DNA of 64,000 nt from assembly GCF_004320525.1 (NCBI RefSeq), contig NZ_SIHX01000004.1, positions 124,001 to 188,000 on the forward strand, in the 5' to 3' direction. The position numbers and the translations under genes are program-made. Positions 1 through 10,565 of the stretch are shown here, one piece after another. The notes under the pieces are model-generated. The model had not been told where the DNA came from and searched no databases. It saw nothing but the letters and a program-made list of their open reading frames with translations. Source of the stretch: Arthrobacter sp. S39. Its GTDB lineage: Bacteria > Actinomycetota > Actinomycetes > Actinomycetales > Micrococcaceae. The first letter of the stretch is position 1; every line of letters begins with the position of its first letter.

Positions 1-1
1 G

Positions 2-931
2 GCCCTGAACGTCCTCGCACCGGACCATTACGTCGGCGCAGTGGAATCCGTGCCGCTGATCGTCCCCGCCATTGAGCGGCTCCTGCACAACGGCCTCGCC
101 TACCGCGTGCCAGGCGGCGCAGGGGAACCCGACGGCGACGTCTACTACGACGTCGAAGCCGCCGGAAAACAGTCCTCCGCCGCCGATGCCTGGACCCTGG
201 GCGACATCTCAGGCCTGGCAGAAACCGACATGCTGGAACTTTTTGCCGAACGGGGCGGCGACCCCGGGCGTGCGGGCAAGCGGCAGGCGCTGGACCCGCT
301 CCTGTGGCGCGTGGCCAGGGAGGGCGAGCCCAGCTGGCCCGGGGGAGAACTCGGCGACGGACGTCCCGGCTGGCACATCGAATGTACCGTCATCGCCCAG
401 GAATACCTTCCCGCCCCCTTCACGGTCCAGGGCGGCGGCTCGGACCTGATCTTCCCGCACCATGAGATGGGCGCCGGCCACGCATACTCCCTGGCCGGGG
501 TCCCGCTGGCCCACCACTACGCACATGCGGGCATGGTTGGCCTGGACGGCGAAAAGATGAGCAAGTCCAAGGGCAACCTGGTCCTCGTCTCACGTCTCCG
601 GGCTGCAGGGGAGGAGCCCGCCGCCATCAGGCTGGCGATCCTGGCCCACCACTACCGGTCAGACTGGTCATGGACCGGCGCAGGATTCGCCGAGGCCAAA
701 GACCGGCTCGCAGCCTGGCGCGGCGCACTTGCCGTAGCACCTGAAGGCTCCGCTGCAGGCCTGATCACGGAAATGCGGGCCGCCCTGGCAACGGACCTCG
801 ACGCGCCAGCAGCGCTGGGAGCAGTCGACCGCTGGGCCGCAGAAGCCACCTCCGCCGCGGCAGCGGGCAGCCCCCAGGACCGCACCCTGGTCACTGACGC
901 AGTGGACGCCCTGCTCGGCGTCGTACTTTAG
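2..931 (+). CDS. mshC: Mycothiol cysteine ligase MshC, 3' part
   Basis: ATP-dependent ligase that joins cysteine to GlcN-Ins in mycothiol biosynthesis; a cytoplasmic class I aminoacyl-tRNA-synthetase-like enzyme. The frame is open from base 2, so the start lies outside the window and about 100 N-terminal residues, including the HIGH-type motif, are missing. Visible marks are the GWHIECT segment, the zinc/substrate region [12 protein letters not shown] and the KMSKSKGN adenylation loop. A cysteinyl-tRNA synthetase would share these motifs, but the short C-terminal domain after KMSKS and the adjoining PAC2 gene, also near mshC in mycobacteria, favour MshC. Ends facing a convergent gene across a hairpin. 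Confidence 0.93.
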   Translation, partial: ALNVLAPDHYVGAVESVPLIVPAIERLLHNGLAYRVPGGAGEPDGDVYYDVEAAGKQSSAADAWTLGDISGLAETDMLELFAERGGDPGRAGKRQALDPLLWRVAREGEPSWPGGELGDGRPGWHIECTVIAQEYLPAPFTVQGGGSDLIFPHHEMGAGHAYSLAGVPLAHHYAHAGMVGLDGEKMSKSKGNLVLVSRLRAAGEEPAAIRLAILAHHYRSDWSWTGAGFAEAKDRLAAWRGALAVAPEGSAAGLITEMRAALATDLDAPAALGAVDRWAAEATSAAAAGSPQDRTLVTDAVDALLGVVL

Positions 932-948
932 CCACACGTTAAAACGAA

Positions 949-1012
949 GTACCTGCCCGGTTTCGGCTGGCTCAACCACCGCTGGTTTGAGCCGTCGAAA
1001 CGGGGCAGGCAC
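949..1012. terminator. Imperfect long hairpin between convergent genes
   Basis: Inverted repeat with arms around 949-976 and 986-1012 (ACCTGCCC...GGGGCAGG with inner GGCTCAA/TTTGAGCC). It lies in the gap between mshC and the convergent PAC2 gene, so it probably terminates both transcripts. There is no long T tract. Confidence 0.6.
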
Positions 1013-1023
1013 TTTCAGCTGTC

Positions 1024-1929
1024 TTACTGTTTGTCTTTGCCCCGGCGTTTCAGGTAACGCTCAAACTCGCGGGCGATGGACTCGCCGCTGGCCTCGGGGA
1101 GGTCCGCGGTGTCCTTGGCCTCTTCGAGCTGGCGGACGTAGGCGGCGATCTCAGGGTCCTCAGTGGCCAGCTCGTCCACACCGCGTTCCCAGGCGTCAGC
1201 TTCTTCGGCCAGTTCATGGGTGTCCAGCGGGACCTGAAGCAATTCCTCGATCCGGTGCAGGAGAGCCAACTGCGCCTTCGGTGACGGCGCCTGGGCCACG
1301 TAATGCGGCACAGCGGCCCACAAGGAAACGGTCGGAATCCCGGCCAGCAGCGAGACTTCGGAGAGGACCCCCACAATGCCTACCGGCCCCTCGTACTGGG
1401 AGGCCTCCAGGTTCAGCCGTTCGCGCAGGGGTGCGTCGTCCGAGGACGTGCTGACAGGGATGGGGCGGCTGTGGGGCACATCCGCCAGCAGGGCACCAAC
1501 GAGCACCACGTAGTCCACGTTCAGGGCTTCCGCGTGAACCAGCAGCTCGGCTGTGTAGGCACGCCACTTGTAGGACGGCTCGGTGCCCTGGACAAAAATG
1601 ACGTCCACGTTGGATTCGGGCGCGCTGGCTTTATAGATTCTGGTGGCCGGCCACTTGATCTTGCGTTCGCCGGCAGCGTTGCGCCGTACCGTTGGCCGTG
1701 TGAACTGGAAATCGTAATACTCGTCCGCGTCGATGGACGCGACCTTCTTGCCGCTCCAGAGCTTGTTGAGGTAGCGCAGCGAATCGCTGGCCGCTTCCCC
1801 CGCGTCATTCCAGCCTTCAAAGGCGGCCAGCATTACGGTGATGCGTTCACCCTCAGCCACTGGCTGCAGGAACCGCTCCGGCCCGGCCTCGGCACCCGGT
1901 TCGGTGGTGTCTCCGTCGAAGCTATTCAT
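1024..1929 (-). CDS. PAC2 family protein
   Basis: 301-residue member of the PAC2 (proteasome assembly chaperone 2-like) family, widespread in actinobacteria and of unproven function. The N-terminal two thirds carry the alternating strands and helices of the family, including a VMLAAFEGWNDAGEA segment near residues 31-45. The C-terminal third is charged and ends in KRRGKDKQ. No signal peptide or membrane segment. The start is ATG 1929: no good Shine-Dalgarno site precedes it, but TAGGGT lies 6 nt upstream, the leaderless pattern. Divergent from the HAD gene. Its presence on a chromosome that encodes a proteasome is suggestive, but no role in proteasome assembly is shown for bacterial members. 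Confidence 0.85.
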   Translation of the reverse strand: MNSFDGDTTEPGAEAGPERFLQPVAEGERITVMLAAFEGWNDAGEAASDSLRYLNKLWSGKKVASIDADEYYDFQFTRPTVRRNAAGERKIKWPATRIYKASAPESNVDVIFVQGTEPSYKWRAYTAELLVHAEALNVDYVVLVGALLADVPHSRPIPVSTSSDDAPLRERLNLEASQYEGPVGIVGVLSEVSLLAGIPTVSLWAAVPHYVAQAPSPKAQLALLHRIEELLQVPLDTHELAEEADAWERGVDELATEDPEIAAYVRQLEEAKDTADLPEASGESIAREFERYLKRRGKDKQ

Positions 1930-1935
1930 CCCATC

Positions 1936-1941
1936 ACCCTA
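1936..1941 (-). promoter_or_regulatory. Leaderless -10 box of the PAC2 gene
   Basis: TAGGGT on the minus strand, 6 nt before ATG 1929. The start would coincide with the transcript 5' end. No clear -35. Confidence 0.45.
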
Positions 1942-2069
1942 CGTCCAAGAACCTGCGTCTTGCATTGAATGAAGCGCCGGAAAATCCGTGGGAGCGCCCG
2001 AATCCCGGCCGCGGGATGTCCGGTATTCGCCAAGGGCGTAGCCCACAGCCTGCGCCCAGCCGCGCACCG

Positions 2070-2075
2070 TAGACT
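2070..2075 (+). promoter_or_regulatory. Leaderless -10 box of the HAD gene
   Basis: TAGACT followed by 6 nt and ATG 2082, with no Shine-Dalgarno site. Confidence 0.5.
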
Positions 2076-2081
2076 GAACAC

Positions 2082-2828
2082 ATGCGATCCCCAGCCACAA
2101 TTTCCCCCCTCAAAGCAGTCCTTTGGGACATGGATGGCACCATTGTGGACACCGAGCCCTACTGGATCGCGGCCGAACATGCGCTGGTTGAAGCCCACGG
2201 CGGGACCTGGTCGCACGAGCAGGCCATGCAACTTGTCGGACAATCGCTGACCTACTCCGCCGGCATCCTCCAAAATGCCGGCGTGGACCTGGAAGCCAGG
2301 GAAATCATCGACACCCTCACGGCGGAAGTCATCCGTGGGGTGCAGCGCAGCGTGCCCTGGCGTCCGGGCGCACGCGAACTGCTGGACGAGCTCCACCAGG
2401 CAGGTGTCCGGTGCGCCCTCGTCACCATGTCCGAAGGCCCGCTTGCCCGTGAAATCGTGGCGAGTCTCCCCAAGCCGTATTTCGAGTTTGTCGTCACAGG
2501 GGACACCGTCGCCCAGGGAAAGCCGCACCCTGAGGCCTACCTGACCGCCGTGGAACTGCTCCAGGGCTCGGACCCCGCCCTGACCATCGACCACTGCGTC
2601 GCCCTTGAAGACTCCGCACCCGGCATCGCCGCGGCGGTTGCCTCTGGCGTGTCCACTGTGGCCATTCCCCACATTGTGCCCATCCCCGATGATCCCCGCC
2701 ACGCCACCTGGGACTCGCTGGCCGGCCGCACGGTATCCGAACTCGTTGCCATCGCGGCGGACCGGCACGGTACCGCCGGCACTGGGAGTCGGCCCGACGC
2801 AACCCTGGGGAGTCCCGCAGATGGGTGA
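2082..2828 (+). CDS. HAD-superfamily phosphatase
   Basis: 248-residue haloacid dehalogenase-like hydrolase of the beta-phosphoglucomutase/phosphatase type. Motif I is DMDGT with nucleophile Asp16 and acid/base Asp18. The cap follows (about residues 30-90), then motif II around VTMS, motif III Lys in GKPHPEAY, and motif IV in ALEDSAPG. The substrate cannot be told from sequence. Its last 8 nt overlap the start of the site-2 protease gene, so the two are probably co-transcribed. Confidence 0.88.
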   Translation: MRSPATISPLKAVLWDMDGTIVDTEPYWIAAEHALVEAHGGTWSHEQAMQLVGQSLTYSAGILQNAGVDLEAREIIDTLTAEVIRGVQRSVPWRPGARELLDELHQAGVRCALVTMSEGPLAREIVASLPKPYFEFVVTGDTVAQGKPHPEAYLTAVELLQGSDPALTIDHCVALEDSAPGIAAAVASGVSTVAIPHIVPIPDDPRHATWDSLAGRTVSELVAIAADRHGTAGTGSRPDATLGSPADG

Positions 2829-3987
2829 AAAGGCCACACCAGCCCGCCGCGAGGGAATCCCGCTCGGCAGGATCGCCGGAATACCCGTCATCCTTGCCTA
2901 CTCCTGGTTCCTCATCGCTGCCTTCACCGTGGTTGCCTACGGGCCAGTGCTCCAGCAACGGAATCCGGCGCTCGGGGCCACCGCCTACACGGTGGCGTTC
3001 GCGTACGCCCTCCTGCTCCTCATTTCGGTGCTGGTCCACGAGCTGGCCCATGCCCTCACAGCCAAGATCTACGGCTGGCCTACGCAGAAAATCGTGCTGA
3101 ACCTCTGGGGCGGCCACACGCAGTTCGAGAACTTCACCGCCACTCCCGGCCGCTCCGTCCTCGTGGCGCTGGCCGGGCCCGCTGCCAACTTCGCACTGGC
3201 CGGGGGCGCCTGGCTGGTGCTTTCGGCCGCCAACCTGGGCACCGTGGCGGAGCTCCTCACTAACATCTTTATGTGGGCCAATTTCGTCATCGGCGTCTTC
3301 AACGTTCTTCCGGGTCTTCCCCTGGACGGCGGGCGTGTGGTCGAATCCGCCGTTTGGAAGGCCACCGGCAGCCAGGCCAAGGGCACCGTAGCGGCCGGCT
3401 GGGCGGGCCGGATCATCGTCGTCGCCCTCGGTTTCTGGTTCATTGCCCGGCCCCTGCTGGCTGGCGAATCGCCGGAATTCAGCACACTCATGATCACCAT
3501 CCTCGTCGCGGGATTCCTGTGGATGGGAGCATCCGCGTCCATCCAGCAAGGCACCATGCGCGGACGGCTGCATCTCGTCAACGCATCCGCGCTGTCGCGG
3601 CCCGCCGTCGGAATTCCCGCCACCGCCACCGTGGCGGACATCCAGCGGCTGGCGCCGGCCGGAATTCCGGCCGTTGTGGTGTGCGGTCCGGACGGGCGCC
3701 CGCAGGGCGTGGTGGACGCCTCCGCCGTCGCCGCAGTTCCGCCCCATGCCGCCGGCTCGACGCCTGCGACCGCGGTGTCCTATGCCCTTGGCGCAGGCGC
3801 CTACGTACCCGAATGGTCCAAAGGCCAGGAGCTCATCCAGTACCTGGGCCAGCTGGAAGGCCAGGAATATGCCGTGGTTGACCACCACGGCGCCGTGACC
3901 GGCCTGCTGGCACAGGATGTGGTGGTCGCGGCCATCACCGGCAAGAGTGTCCGCCCCAATAGGTATCCGCAGGGCCAGAACCGGTAG
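2821..3987 (+). CDS. Site-2 protease (M50) with CBS domains
   Basis: 388-residue intramembrane zinc metalloprotease. The N-terminal half has several hydrophobic helices. HELAH at residues 73-77 supplies two zinc ligands and the catalytic Glu, and PLDGG near residue 168 supplies the third ligand (Asp). The C-terminal 130 residues look like a CBS pair, the architecture of mycobacterial Rip3. Such enzymes cleave membrane-bound anti-sigma factors or other transmembrane substrates; the substrate here is unknown and no anti-sigma gene is nearby. ATG 2821 was chosen because it has a GGGGAG site and because the family start (MGEKATPARREG) precedes the first helix; the frame is open further upstream inside the HAD gene. 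Confidence 0.9.
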   Translation: MGEKATPARREGIPLGRIAGIPVILAYSWFLIAAFTVVAYGPVLQQRNPALGATAYTVAFAYALLLLISVLVHELAHALTAKIYGWPTQKIVLNLWGGHTQFENFTATPGRSVLVALAGPAANFALAGGAWLVLSAANLGTVAELLTNIFMWANFVIGVFNVLPGLPLDGGRVVESAVWKATGSQAKGTVAAGWAGRIIVVALGFWFIARPLLAGESPEFSTLMITILVAGFLWMGASASIQQGTMRGRLHLVNASALSRPAVGIPATATVADIQRLAPAGIPAVVVCGPDGRPQGVVDASAVAAVPPHAAGSTPATAVSYALGAGAYVPEWSKGQELIQYLGQLEGQEYAVVDHHGAVTGLLAQDVVVAAITGKSVRPNRYPQGQNR

Positions 3988-4097
3988 AGTTACCTGCCGG
4001 TCGCGTTTAACTGCCACACGGCTTCCGTTGGCAAAGCCGGACAGGACGGCCCCACCAAGTGCGCAGCCCCACAGTTGTACAAGAGCGAGGAAAATTC

Positions 4098-5162
4098 ATG
4101 AGCAGCGAATCTGCCGCCCCCGAAGCCCCAGCAGCACCCCAGGCCGGTGTTGCCGCCAACGGAACCCAGCCGGTAGGGGCTGCACGGCGCCGCGGGCCCT
4201 TCCGTGAAGGCGAACGCGTCCAGTTGACCGATGAGCGCGGCCGCATGAACACGGTCACGCTTGAAGTGGGCGGCGCCTTCCACACCCACCGCGGGTTCCT
4301 CAACCACGACGAGATCATTGGCAAAGTGGACGGCTCCGTTGTCGCAAACAATGTCGGCCAGCAGTACCAGACGCTGCGTCCGCTGCTCTCGGACTTTGTC
4401 CTCTCCATGCCGCGCGGCGCCGCTGTTGTCTACCCCAAAGACGCCGGCCAGATTGTCACCATGGCGGACATTTTCCCCGGCGCCAGGGTAGTTGAAGCCG
4501 GCGTTGGCTCCGGTGCCCTGTCCATCTCCCTGCTGCGCGCAGTAGGCGACAACGGCTACCTGCACTCCTTCGAACGGCGCGAAGAATTCGCCGACATCGC
4601 CCGCGGCAACGTGGAGACCATCTTCGGCGGGCCGCACCCTGCCTGGAAGATTTCCCTGGGTGACTTCCAGGAGGAAGTTGTCCGCAGCGAGGCCCCGGGG
4701 TCCGTTGACCGCGTGGTACTGGACATGCTCGCCCCGTGGGAGTGCCTCGATGCCGTCGCAACGGTGCTGGCTCCCGGCGGCGTCTGGATCAACTACGTGG
4801 CCACAGTCACCCAGCTCTCCCGCACTGCCGAAGCCATCCGCGCCGACGGCCGGTTCACCGAGCCGGACGCGTGGGAGTCCATGGTCCGCGGCTGGCATCT
4901 TGAAGGCCTCGCGGTCCGCCCCGACCACCGGATGGTTGCACACACCGGATTCCTGCTCGTCACCCGGCGCCTGGCCGACGGCGTGACCGGGATTTCGGTC
5001 AAGCGGCGCCCGTCGAAGACCGACTTCGACGAAGCGGACGTCAATGCCTGGACCCCCGGGGCGGTAGGGGAGCGGCTGGTTTCGGACAAGAAGCTCCGCC
5101 GTGCCGCGCGCGACGCGATCGCCGGAACCAACGTCAAGGATGACCCGGAGATCACGAACTAG
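4098..5162 (+). CDS. trmI: tRNA (adenine-58-N1)-methyltransferase TrmI
   Basis: 354-residue SAM-dependent enzyme that methylates A58 in the T loop of tRNAs. A disordered Ala/Pro-rich N-terminus (about 35 residues) precedes the family's RGPF.EG.RV start. The SAM motif VVEAGVGSGALS is near residue 131, followed by acidic motif HSFERRE and DRVVLDMLAPWE. The same gene (Rv2118c) lies next to the proteasomal ATPase gene in Mycobacterium. ATG 4098 is preceded by AGCGAGG at good spacing; a GTG at 4059 is in frame but lacks such a site. Confidence 0.93.
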   Translation: MSSESAAPEAPAAPQAGVAANGTQPVGAARRRGPFREGERVQLTDERGRMNTVTLEVGGAFHTHRGFLNHDEIIGKVDGSVVANNVGQQYQTLRPLLSDFVLSMPRGAAVVYPKDAGQIVTMADIFPGARVVEAGVGSGALSISLLRAVGDNGYLHSFERREEFADIARGNVETIFGGPHPAWKISLGDFQEEVVRSEAPGSVDRVVLDMLAPWECLDAVATVLAPGGVWINYVATVTQLSRTAEAIRADGRFTEPDAWESMVRGWHLEGLAVRPDHRMVAHTGFLLVTRRLADGVTGISVKRRPSKTDFDEADVNAWTPGAVGERLVSDKKLRRAARDAIAGTNVKDDPEITN

Positions 5163-5205
5163 TCCAGATTTTGGGAGTCTTCAGCTGTACCCGCCAACTT
5201 GGGGC

Positions 5206-5211
5206 TAAGGT
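5206..5211 (+). promoter_or_regulatory. Possible -10 box upstream of arc
   Basis: TAAGGT in the 82-nt gap between trmI and arc. It fits a TAnnnT -10 with a short leader carrying the AGGAAGGGG ribosome site. No convincing -35. Confidence 0.3.
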
Positions 5212-5244
5212 CTAAAGAGAAGCGCAGGAAGGGGCTGATGCATC

Positions 5245-6996
5245 ATGGAGACTCCGAACCAGGACTCCGGACGTACACCGGCAGAGCAGTCTGCTGTTAA
5301 TGATCTGTCTGTAGCTGACAGGCAGGTCAACATCCTCCGGGACAAGCTCAGGCACATTGACCGCCAACTGGCGGCCGCAACACAAAACAATGGCAAGCTG
5401 GTCACCATGCTGGAAGCCGCGAAAGCGGAGATCCTGCGGCTCAAGAACGCCCTGGACCAGGAAGGGCAGCCACCGTACAGCTTCGGCACCATTCTCCAGC
5501 TCAACCCGAAGCGCCAGCCGTCCGCCGGCAACAGCGGCCAGGCTGCCACTGAGGAATCGGCGGATATCTTCAACGCCGGGCGGAAGATGAGGGTGGGCAT
5601 CAGCCCCCTGGTCAACATCAACCAGCTCGCCGTCGGCCAGGAAGTCCTCCTCAACGAGGCCCTGCTGGTTGTTGCCGGCCTGGGCTATGAACGCGCCGGC
5701 GAGCTGGCCACCCTGAAGGAGATGCTGGGCACGGACCGTGCCCTCGTCGTCGGACGTGCCGACGAGGAACGGGTCATCCGGCTTTCCGGGGCCCTGCTGG
5801 GCGAAAAGCTCCGGGTGGGGGATGCGCTGTCCATTGATTCGCGGACAGGCTACGCGCTGGAGAAAGTCCCCCGATCCGAGGTGGAGAACCTGGTCCTGGA
5901 GGAAGTTCCGGACATCACGTATGAGGACATCGGCGGCCTGGGCCCCCAGATAGAACAGATCCGCGACGCCGTCGAGCTGCCGTTCCTGCACCCGGACCTC
6001 TACCGCGAGCACGGGCTGAAGGCACCGAAGGGCATCCTGCTCTACGGTCCGCCGGGCTGCGGCAAGACCCTCATCGCCAAAGCCGTCGCCAACTCGCTGG
6101 CCGCCCGGGCGGCTGAACGATCCGGCAACGTGGACCTGAAGAGCTACTTCCTCAACATCAAGGGCCCCGAACTGCTGGACAAGTACGTCGGCGAAACGGA
6201 ACGGCATATCCGGCTGATCTTCTCCCGCGCCCGCGAAAAGGCCTCCGACGGCAGCCCCGTGGTGGTGTTCTTCGACGAAATGGACTCCCTGTTCCGCACC
6301 CGCGGCACCGGCATTTCCTCCGACGTCGAAACCACCATCGTTCCCCAACTGCTGAGCGAGATCGACGGCGTGGAGCGGCTGGACAACGTCATCGTGATCG
6401 GTGCGTCCAACCGCGAGGACATGATCGACCCCGCGATCCTCCGGCCGGGCCGCCTGGACGTGAAGGTCAAGATCCAGCGGCCGGATGCCGAAGCCGCGGC
6501 GGACATCTTCAACAAGTACATCACCACGGACCTGCCCTTCCACGAGTCCGACCTCGCCGAATACGACGGCGATGTCCAGGCCACCGTGGACGCCATGGTC
6601 CAGCGCACCGTGGAAGCCATGTACTCCACGGACAAATCCAACGAGTACCTGGAAGTCACCTACGCCAACGGCGACACCGAGATGCTCTACTTCAAGGACT
6701 TCAACTCCGGCGCCGTGGTCCAGAACGTGGTGGACCGGGCAAAGAAGTACGCCATCAAGGACCTCCTGACACTGCACCAGAAGGGCCTGCGGATCGAGCA
6801 CCTGCTCCGCGCCGTGGTGGACGAATTCCGGGAGCACGAGGACATGCCGAACACCACCAACCCGGATGACTGGGCGCGCATTTCCGGCAAGAAGGGCGAG
6901 CGGATCACCTACATCCGGACCATCGTCCAGGGCAAGGCCGGGCAGGAACCCGGGAAGTCCATCGAAACGATGCCCAGCACAGGGCAGTACCTGTGA
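5245..6996 (+). CDS. arc: Proteasome-associated AAA+ ATPase ARC/Mpa
   Basis: 583-residue hexameric ring ATPase that recognises pupylated proteins, unfolds them and threads them into the 20S core. Residues about 20-70 form the N-terminal coiled coil that binds Pup. Tandem OB folds follow (about 95-225), then the AAA+ module with Walker A GPPGCGKT near 268 and Walker [11 protein letters not shown] near 338. The protein ends GQYL, the tail whose penultimate Tyr docks into the proteasome alpha ring, so it should be able to activate PrcAB. The ribosome site AGGAAGGGG precedes ATG 5245. It overlaps dop by the GTGA arrangement. Confidence 0.96.
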   Translation: METPNQDSGRTPAEQSAVNDLSVADRQVNILRDKLRHIDRQLAAATQNNGKLVTMLEAAKAEILRLKNALDQEGQPPYSFGTILQLNPKRQPSAGNSGQAATEESADIFNAGRKMRVGISPLVNINQLAVGQEVLLNEALLVVAGLGYERAGELATLKEMLGTDRALVVGRADEERVIRLSGALLGEKLRVGDALSIDSRTGYALEKVPRSEVENLVLEEVPDITYEDIGGLGPQIEQIRDAVELPFLHPDLYREHGLKAPKGILLYGPPGCGKTLIAKAVANSLAARAAERSGNVDLKSYFLNIKGPELLDKYVGETERHIRLIFSRAREKASDGSPVVVFFDEMDSLFRTRGTGISSDVETTIVPQLLSEIDGVERLDNVIVIGASNREDMIDPAILRPGRLDVKVKIQRPDAEAAADIFNKYITTDLPFHESDLAEYDGDVQATVDAMVQRTVEAMYSTDKSNEYLEVTYANGDTEMLYFKDFNSGAVVQNVVDRAKKYAIKDLLTLHQKGLRIEHLLRAVVDEFREHEDMPNTTNPDDWARISGKKGERITYIRTIVQGKAGQEPGKSIETMPSTGQYL

Positions 6997-8666
6997 CGGC
7001 TGCGCCGGAACCCGCCGTCGGAGGACCCCTCCCCGTCGGCGGGGCCATGCGCGTGATGGGCGCGGAAACGGAATACGGGATCCACGCTCCGTCTGCCCCC
7101 TCGGCCAACGCCACCATGATGTCCGCCCGCGTGGTGCAGGCATATGCGCAGGTAACGCGACAGCGTGCGGCCGGTGGTGCCGAAACGCGCTGGGACTATA
7201 CGGACGAAGAGCCGCTGCACGACGCACGAGGCTGGACGCTCGACCGGGCCTCGGCGCACCCCAGCCAGCTCACGGACCAGCCGCCCGTCCTCGACGCCGA
7301 AGCGGTGGCCCTTGCCTACGGCCGCGAGGAACTGGAACTGGACGGCCAGGACGAGTCCGGCACGCTGCTGATGAACATGGTGCTCGGTAACGGTGCCCGC
7401 CTCTACGTGGACCACGCCCACCCGGAGTACTCAAGCCCCGAGGTGACCAACCCGCGGGACGCCGTGACTTGGGACGCCGCCGGTGACCTGGTGGCCCTGG
7501 CCACGGTCCGGCGGCTCGGCATGGACCCCGAACTTCCGGCGATCAACCTGTACAAAAACAACACGGACAACAAATCCGTGTCCTACGGCTCGCACGAGAA
7601 CTACCTCATGCCGCGCTCCGTCCCGTTCGGCGACATCGTGCGGGGACTGACACCGTTCTTCGTCACCCGGCAGATCCTCTGCGGGGCGGGCAGGGTGGGC
7701 ATGGGCCAGGACAGTTCCACCCCGGGGTACCAGATCAGCCAGCGGGCGGACTTTTTTGAAGCCGAGGTTGGCCTGGAAACCACCATCCGGCGGCCGATCA
7801 TCAACACCCGCGATGAACCGCATGCCACGGCGGACAAGTACCGCCGGCTGCACGTCATCATCGGAGACGCCAACCTGAGCCAGGCATCGAACTTCCTCAA
7901 GTTCGGCACCACGGCCATGGTCCTCAGCCTCATCGAGGCGGGCCTCGCCCCGAAGCTGGAGGTGCATGAACCGGTCGCCGCCCTGCAGGCCATTAGTCAC
8001 GACACGTCCCTGACCGCCAAAATCCGGCTGCTGGACGGGCGGCGGGTGACAGCGCTGGACCTGCAGTGGATTTACCACGAAGCAGCAGCCAAGCTCGCCC
8101 AGGACACCGGCGTTTCCGACGCCATCGACGGCGACGGACACACTCATGAGGTCCTGGAGCGCTGGGCCACCACCCTGACCCAGCTCGACAGCGACCGTCC
8201 GGCCGCGGCGTCCTCAGTCGAATGGCTCGCCAAGCTCTCCATCCTCGAGGGGTACCGGGAACGGGACGGACTTGCCTGGGACGATGCCCGGCTGGGCCTC
8301 GTTGACCTCCAGTGGGCGGACATCCGGCCTGAGAAGGGCCTCTACTACCGGCTGCTCGCTCGGAACCGGATGCAACGGATTGTCGACGACGGCGACATCG
8401 CCGCGGCGGTTACGGAACCGCCGTCGGACACCAGGGCCTACTTCCGTGGCCGCTGCGTCAGCAGCTTCGGCAAGGACGTTGTCGGCGCCAGCTGGGATTC
8501 GGTGATCTTCGACGTTCCGGGCTACGGCCGGCTCCAGCGGGTCCCCACCCGTGAGCCGCTGAGGGGCACCAGGGCGCTGACAGGCGGCCTGTTTGCCCGG
8601 CACCGGGAGGCCGGTCCTTTCCTGGCCGAACTGCTGGGACAGAACACCAGTCCGCCGCGGGCGTAA
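6993..8666 (+). CDS. dop: Pup deamidase/depupylase Dop
   Basis: 557-residue carboxylate-amine-ligase-fold enzyme. It converts the C-terminal Gln of Pup to Glu and removes Pup from substrates. The fold's first strand is [10 protein letters not shown], with the nucleotide/metal Glu. A long insertion after it (about residues 45-100, including [14 protein letters not shown]) corresponds to the Dop loop and is absent from the paralogue PafA further on. Other conserved segments are [31 protein letters not shown] and [11 protein letters not shown]. The start is uncertain: GTG 6993 overlaps the arc stop, while ATG 7047 ([11 protein letters not shown]) matches where most homologues begin and would remove 18 residues. 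Confidence 0.95.
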   Translation: MTAAPEPAVGGPLPVGGAMRVMGAETEYGIHAPSAPSANATMMSARVVQAYAQVTRQRAAGGAETRWDYTDEEPLHDARGWTLDRASAHPSQLTDQPPVLDAEAVALAYGREELELDGQDESGTLLMNMVLGNGARLYVDHAHPEYSSPEVTNPRDAVTWDAAGDLVALATVRRLGMDPELPAINLYKNNTDNKSVSYGSHENYLMPRSVPFGDIVRGLTPFFVTRQILCGAGRVGMGQDSSTPGYQISQRADFFEAEVGLETTIRRPIINTRDEPHATADKYRRLHVIIGDANLSQASNFLKFGTTAMVLSLIEAGLAPKLEVHEPVAALQAISHDTSLTAKIRLLDGRRVTALDLQWIYHEAAAKLAQDTGVSDAIDGDGHTHEVLERWATTLTQLDSDRPAAASSVEWLAKLSILEGYRERDGLAWDDARLGLVDLQWADIRPEKGLYYRLLARNRMQRIVDDGDIAAAVTEPPSDTRAYFRGRCVSSFGKDVVGASWDSVIFDVPGYGRLQRVPTREPLRGTRALTGGLFARHREAGPFLAELLGQNTSPPRA

Positions 8667-8751
8667 ACCGCCCCGCCGGCCGCAGGGCGTGGCAATATTG
8701 GCGTATCGGATGTTCCACCCGGACCCGAGCTTTAACACGAGGGAGATAACA

Positions 8752-8955
8752 ATGGCAGGCCAGGAGCAGCAGCAGCCGCAGTCGCGCGACAGCCAGGTCG
8801 AAGAGGACGTGCCGGAGGCCCCTCCCGCGCCGCCCGAAGCGCAGGCGTCGGCAGCGACCCAGGGCGTGGATGACCTCCTAGACGAAATCGACGGCGTGCT
8901 GGAATCCAACGCCGAAGAATTCGTCCGGGCGTTTGTCCAAAAGGGCGGTCAGTAA
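8752..8955 (+). CDS. pup: Prokaryotic ubiquitin-like protein Pup
   Basis: 67-residue disordered modifier that is ligated through its C-terminus to lysines of target proteins. The N-terminal half is rich in Gln, Pro, Glu and Ala. The conserved helical half runs VDDLLDEIDGVLESNAEEF and the protein ends FVQKGGQ. The terminal Gln means Dop must deamidate it before PafA can use it. Start ATG 8752 has a GAGGGAG site 5-6 nt upstream. It lies between dop and prcB in the same orientation. Confidence 0.97.
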   Translation: MAGQEQQQPQSRDSQVEEDVPEAPPAPPEAQASAATQGVDDLLDEIDGVLESNAEEFVRAFVQKGGQ

Positions 8956-9036
8956 CCGGTCCAGCACGGCGGCGGAAGCCGCGGACGGCCGCAGATCTGG
9001 CAAGACGTTGACTTACTACGTTGAAGGAGTGCATCA

Positions 9037-9855
9037 GTGCAGGAATCAACCGCCCATCAGGTAGCCGCCAACGCGACGTCGTCGTTCACCGAGCATCTGC
9101 AGCGGGACCGGCCCGAACTGCTTCCCTATAACCGGGACTTACCCGCGGGAGCAGGCGCCACTCCGCTGCAGGTGCCGCACGCCACCACCATTGTGGCCAT
9201 GAGCTACGACGGCGGCGTGCTGATGGCCGGGGACCGGCGGGCCACCATGGGCAACATCATCGCGAGCCGCCACATCGAGAAGGTGTTTCCCGCCGACCAG
9301 TACTCCGTGCTGGGCATTGCCGGGACAGCCGGCATAGCGATCGACCTCACCCGGCTGTTCCAGGTTGAACTTGAGCACTACGAAAAAATTGAGGGAACGC
9401 TGCTGAGCCTTGAGGGCAAGGCCAACCGGCTGGGTGCCATGATCCGCGGAAACCTGCCGATGGCGCTGCAGGGGCTGGCGGTCGTACCGCTCTTTGCCGG
9501 ATTCGATACCGCCGCAGGGTTTGGCCGGCTGTTTTCCTATGACGTGACCGGCGGCCGGTACGAGGAACGCGAACATCACACCGTCGGTTCCGGATCGGTG
9601 TTTGCCCGCGGCGCCCTGAAGAAATTGTGGCGGCCCAACCTGACCGAAGCCGAAGCTGTTGCCGTCGCCGTGGAGTCCCTCTACGACGCCGCCGACGACG
9701 ACTCCGCCACCGGGGGCCCCGACCCCGTACGCCAGCTGTGGCCGGTGGTGTACACGGTCAGCCGAAGCGGCGCCCGGCGCGTGCCGGAACCGGAGCTGGC
9801 CGCAGTAGCAGGCAGCATTATTGAATCGCGGACCATTGCCCGGCGGGAGGCCTGA
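9037..9855 (+). CDS. prcB: 20S proteasome beta subunit PrcB
   Basis: 272-residue precursor of the catalytic beta subunit. The propeptide is about 49 residues. Autocleavage is expected before Thr50 in PHA/TTIVAM, giving the N-terminal nucleophile, and the downstream [12 protein letters not shown] contains the conserved Asp and Arg of the active site. Mature length is about 223 residues. GTG 9037 follows GAAGGAG by 7 nt. The PrcA start lies 1 nt after its stop, so the subunits should be made stoichiometrically. Confidence 0.97.
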   Translation: MQESTAHQVAANATSSFTEHLQRDRPELLPYNRDLPAGAGATPLQVPHATTIVAMSYDGGVLMAGDRRATMGNIIASRHIEKVFPADQYSVLGIAGTAGIAIDLTRLFQVELEHYEKIEGTLLSLEGKANRLGAMIRGNLPMALQGLAVVPLFAGFDTAAGFGRLFSYDVTGGRYEEREHHTVGSGSVFARGALKKLWRPNLTEAEAVAVAVESLYDAADDDSATGGPDPVRQLWPVVYTVSRSGARRVPEPELAAVAGSIIESRTIARREA

Positions 9856-9856
9856 T

Positions 9857-10564
9857 ATGACCCAGCAGTTCTATGTTTCCCCCGAGCAGCTGATGAAGGA
9901 CCGTGCGGACTTCGCACGGAAGGGCATTGCCCGCGGCCGGTCCGTAGTGGTGGTCAGTTGCCAGGACGGCATTGCCCTGGTGGCTGAGAACCCCTCCCCG
10001 TCCCTGCACAAGATCGGCGAGATCTATGACAAAATCGCCTTCGCCGCGGTGGGGAAGTACAACGAGTTTGAGAGCCTCCGCCAGGCGGGCGTGAGGTACG
10101 CCGACGTCCGGGGCTATTCGTATGACCGGGAGGATGTCACCGCCCGCGGGCTGGCCAGTGTCTACGCCCAAAGCCTCGGCGCCGTGTTCACCGCGGAACA
10201 GAAACCCTTCGAAGTGGAACTGGCGGTCGCCGAAGTTGCCCCCACCCAGGAACAGGACCACCTTTACCGTCTCACCTTCGACGGGTCCATCGCCGACGAG
10301 CAGGGGTTCATCGTGATGGGCGGCCAGGCTGACCGGGTGTCATCGGCCATCGCTGACGGCTGGAACGCGTCGCTGCGGTTCCCCGGGGCGATCCGGCTGG
10401 CCATGGGCGGGCTTGTCACCGACGCCGAAGCCGGTGCACTCCCGGCCACGGCCGTCGAAGTTGCCGTCCTGGACCGGTTGTCGGAAAGCTCCCGCGGATC
10501 CCGGCGCGCATTCCGGCGATTGAACGATGCCGACATCACGGCACTGCTTGCTGAGGAGGACTGA
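9857..10564 (+). CDS. prcA: 20S proteasome alpha subunit PrcA
   Basis: 235-residue alpha subunit forming the outer rings and gate of the 20S core. The N-terminal [23 protein letters not shown] is the gating and H0 region; [20 protein letters not shown] begins the Ntn-hydrolase fold without a catalytic Thr. The C-terminal tail is acidic (ALLAEED). ATG 9857 has GGGAGG upstream within the prcB 3' end; an in-frame TTG further upstream is not needed. Confidence 0.96.
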   Translation: MTQQFYVSPEQLMKDRADFARKGIARGRSVVVVSCQDGIALVAENPSPSLHKIGEIYDKIAFAAVGKYNEFESLRQAGVRYADVRGYSYDREDVTARGLASVYAQSLGAVFTAEQKPFEVELAVAEVAPTQEQDHLYRLTFDGSIADEQGFIVMGGQADRVSSAIADGWNASLRFPGAIRLAMGGLVTDAEAGALPATAVEVAVLDRLSESSRGSRRAFRRLNDADITALLAEED

Positions 10565-10565
10565 A

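Noticed and set aside
2..931. Cysteinyl-tRNA synthetase as the identity of the first gene
   Set aside because: The catalytic motifs are shared, but the C-terminal region after KMSKS is too short and the neighbourhood fits MshC.
5212..7227. Long minus-strand open frame across arc
   Set aside because: Shadow frame antisense to a fully conserved AAA+ gene; no start signal and no recognisable domain.
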